A stretch of 64,000 nucleotides of DNA from Kineosporia sp. NBRC 101731. GTDB lineage: Bacteria; Actinomycetota; Actinomycetes; Actinomycetales; Kineosporiaceae. A program made the position numbers and the translations under genes. The stretch covers positions 16,433 through 80,432 of the forward strand of contig NZ_BSTC01000023.1 of assembly GCF_030269305.1 (NCBI RefSeq). The letters are read 5' to 3'. Positions within the stretch are counted from its first letter, which is position 1. Every line of letters starts with the position of its first letter. This document shows positions 62,547-64,000 of this stretch, in pieces. Under the pieces are notes generated by a model that was not told the origin of the DNA, did no database searches, and saw nothing but the letters and a program-made list of their open reading frames with translations.

Positions 62547-64000
62547 TCAGAACGGCGGTTCGCCCCAGTAGCGTTCGGGGATAGTGGATTCCGGTTGGAT
62601 GTGCGGGCTGATGCGTTGTAGTTCCTGTTGCCATTCCTGCTGGCGGATGTGGTCTCGGGTGGTGTGGTCGGGTTCTCCGGGGAGGGGTTCGGGGATTTCG
62701 ATGTGTTTCTGGCCCAGGCGGCTTTGCCATGCGATGGTTCCGGTGGGGTAGGGCTCGTCGGGTCGGGTCAGGCGGAGGGTCCAGCCGGCGTGTGTCTTGA
62801 GGCGGTGGTGGGCTCGGCAGAGTGGGATGAGGTTGCAGGGGCAGGACTTTCCACCCTTGGCGAAGGGTATGGCGTGGTCGATGTCGCATTGTGCGGCGTC
62901 GCGGGTGCAGCCGGGGTGCACGCATCGTTGGAAGCGTCCCAGGACGTGGTCGATGACGCTCTGGCGGGGTTTGTAGCGGGGTGATGGTTCGGTGCAGTTG
63001 GCTTGGTCGCCCGGTCCGTGTGCTGGGCCGGTGCCGGTGCCGGTGCCGGTGCCGGTACTGGTACTGGTGCTGGCGCTGGTACTGGTGCTGGCGCTGGTGA
63101 TGGGGATGACGGTGACCCGGCCTGCTTGGCGGGCTATTTCGCGGGCCAGGTCGGCGGGGATGGCGCCGTAGCGCTGGAGCTCTCCGGGGAGGTCGTCGGT
63201 TCCTTTCAGGGTCTCGGCGCTGATGGTGACGACCAGGTGAGGCTTGCGGCCCTGCTGTGTGGGAAGTGCTGGTGGCAGCCACCAGCCCAGGACACAGTCG
63301 CCGGTCAGGGCCGGTGGAGCGAACGAGCTGGGGATGGCGGATGACTTCGGTGTCTCGGAGTTGTCGGCCGCATCCGATGACGTCCGTGAGCCTTGGGAAC
63401 GCGAGGTATCCGAGGCGTCGGTCAGAGCAGAAACGCCGGTGAGGGCTGGGGCACCGGACCGATCCTGAGCACCGGACCGGGCCTGAGCACCGGAAAGGGC
63501 CTGAGCACCGAAGCGGGCCTGGGCACCGGAAAGGGTCTGAGCACCAGAACGGGCCTGAGCGCCTGGAGGTGTTGAAGCATTGGCAGCAGCGGATGTACCG
63601 GAGGCATGTGAGGCGCCGGTCGGATCTGGGGTGCCCGATGGAGCCGGAGTGCCGGGCGGGTCCGGGGTGCCGGAGGAAGACGAAGCGTGTTGTGGAGTCG
63701 AAGTGCTCGAGAAGGCTGAAGCATCGGAGAACGCTGAAGCGCCAGGCGAAGTGGTGGCGTCGCGCGCAGTCCGAGCACCAGGCGGAACCGGAGCCCCGGA
63801 TGGCGCCGGAGCCCCGGATGGGGCCGGGGTACCGGATGGAGCGGGGGTGTTGCTGGACGAGGTAGATCGATCGGCTGGTGCTGGTGTCGGGGTCGGCGGC
63901 GGGGCGTCGGGGTGGTCGCGGGGTATGACGCGCCCGGTGAAGGTGCCGGTCGGGTCGGAGGGCATCGGGATGAACGGCAGCGGGGTGTGGTGATGGATCG
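62547..64000 (-). CDS. Partial HNH endonuclease-like protein with repeat-rich middle
   Basis: The gene is cut by the right edge; 484 codons are visible. The C-terminal HNH domain is clear: CVHPGCTRDAAQCDIDHAIP, then CNLIPLCRAHHRLKTHAGW, with zinc Cys pairs and catalytic His. The DUF222-HNH layout is common in actinobacteria, often in multiple copies. The middle of about 230 residues is a Ser/Ala/Pro/Thr/Gly low-complexity region with six 18-base DNA repeats and a short TS/TG run. The N-terminal DUF222 part lies outside. DNA-cleaving activity is uncertain. Confidence 0.85.
   Translation of the reverse strand, partial: IHHHTPLPFIPMPSDPTGTFTGRVIPRDHPDAPPPTPTPAPADRSTSSSNTPAPSGTPAPSGAPAPSGAPVPPGARTARDATTSPGASAFSDASAFSSTSTPQHASSSSGTPDPPGTPAPSGTPDPTGASHASGTSAAANASTPPGAQARSGAQTLSGAQARFGAQALSGAQARSGAQDRSGAPALTGVSALTDASDTSRSQGSRTSSDAADNSETPKSSAIPSSFAPPALTGDCVLGWWLPPALPTQQGRKPHLVVTISAETLKGTDDLPGELQRYGAIPADLAREIARQAGRVTVIPITSASTSTSASTSTSTGTGTGTGTGPAHGPGDQANCTEPSPRYKPRQSVIDHVLGRFQRCVHPGCTRDAAQCDIDHAIPFAKGGKSCPCNLIPLCRAHHRLKTHAGWTLRLTRPDEPYPTGTIAWQSRLGQKHIEIPEPLPGEPDHTTRDHIRQQEWQQELQRISPHIQPESTIPERYWGEPPF
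63451..63558. repeat. Six 18-bp tandem repeats in HNH gene
   Basis: Six units begin at 63451, 63469, 63487, 63505, 63523 and 63541, with GCACCGGANCGGGCCTGA as consensus. On the minus strand they encode a hexapeptide of the SGAQAR type. Further irregular SGTP-like repeats continue to 63850. Confidence 0.85.

Noticed and set aside
63020..63110. Possible CRISPR or satellite array
   Set aside because: The short GGTGCC/GGTACT units are uninterrupted codon repeats (Ser/Thr/Gly) inside the HNH gene and have no spacers.
62347..63282. Upstream extension of the F420 oxidoreductase frame to 450 residues
   Set aside because: The extra 310 residues are Pro/His/Arg-rich and overlap the HNH gene in another frame. 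The family starts at ATG 62346.

Overview
The DNA is very GC-rich, uses many GTG and TTG starts, and often places a TANNNT hexamer 6 to 8 bases before the start codon (leaderless transcripts). Together with the mycofactocin genes, a GarA-type FHA protein, the small-basic-protein/DUF881 operon and a DUF222-HNH protein, this points to an actinomycete chromosome. A Kineosporia-like or related lineage is a guess. No rRNA, tRNA, CRISPR array, insertion sequence or phage is visible.

1-2.3 kb: two overlapping minus-strand genes that may be kleisin/MukE-like accessory proteins (the first runs off the left edge), then a small Cys/His-rich protein. 2.5-20.5 kb: an expanded mycofactocin locus. It holds mftR (divergent), mftA, mftB and mftC, then a MoxR-type AAA ATPase and a VWA protein, then mftE and mftF. 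A four-gene minus-strand operon follows (HSP90-like ATPase and three TPR proteins), then two divergent mftD copies. Near-identical palindromes upstream of mftA and between the two mftD genes suggest that MftR ties the detached parts together. The breaks in the locus carry GATCAC-containing inverted repeats.

20.5-31 kb: housekeeping and secreted functions: universal stress protein, DinB, VOC protein, phosphoribosyltransferase, methyltransferase, PHP phosphatase, two secreted matrixin-like metalloproteases on either side of a sirtuin, and argG. 31-35 kb: a second ATPase/VWA module of a different family (unknown protein, MoxR-like ATPase, DUF2201-type metallopeptidase/VWA). 35-39.5 kb: a siderophore-binding lipoprotein, a WD40 protein lying between two 75-bp direct repeats derived from the lipoprotein's 5' end, and an intact GGDEF-EAL protein. 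39.46-41.2 kb: a less GC-rich accessory island of four small genes resembling polymorphic-toxin immunity proteins, which runs into the 3' end of a cyclase gene.

41-50 kb: cyclase, MFS transporter, amino-acid permease, secreted protein, RtcB RNA ligase and a GGDEF protein with a degenerate EAL domain. 50.4-61.6 kb: a block syntenic with M. tuberculosis Rv1822-Rv1832 (CDP-alcohol phosphatidyltransferase, DUF881, sbp, DUF881, gcvH, garA, MerR/ftsR, DUF151, MerR), then a ParA-like ATPase on the other strand and gcvP behind a single-aptamer glycine riboswitch. 61.6-64 kb: SnoaL-like protein, F420-dependent oxidoreductase, and a repeat-rich HNH endonuclease-like gene cut by the right edge.
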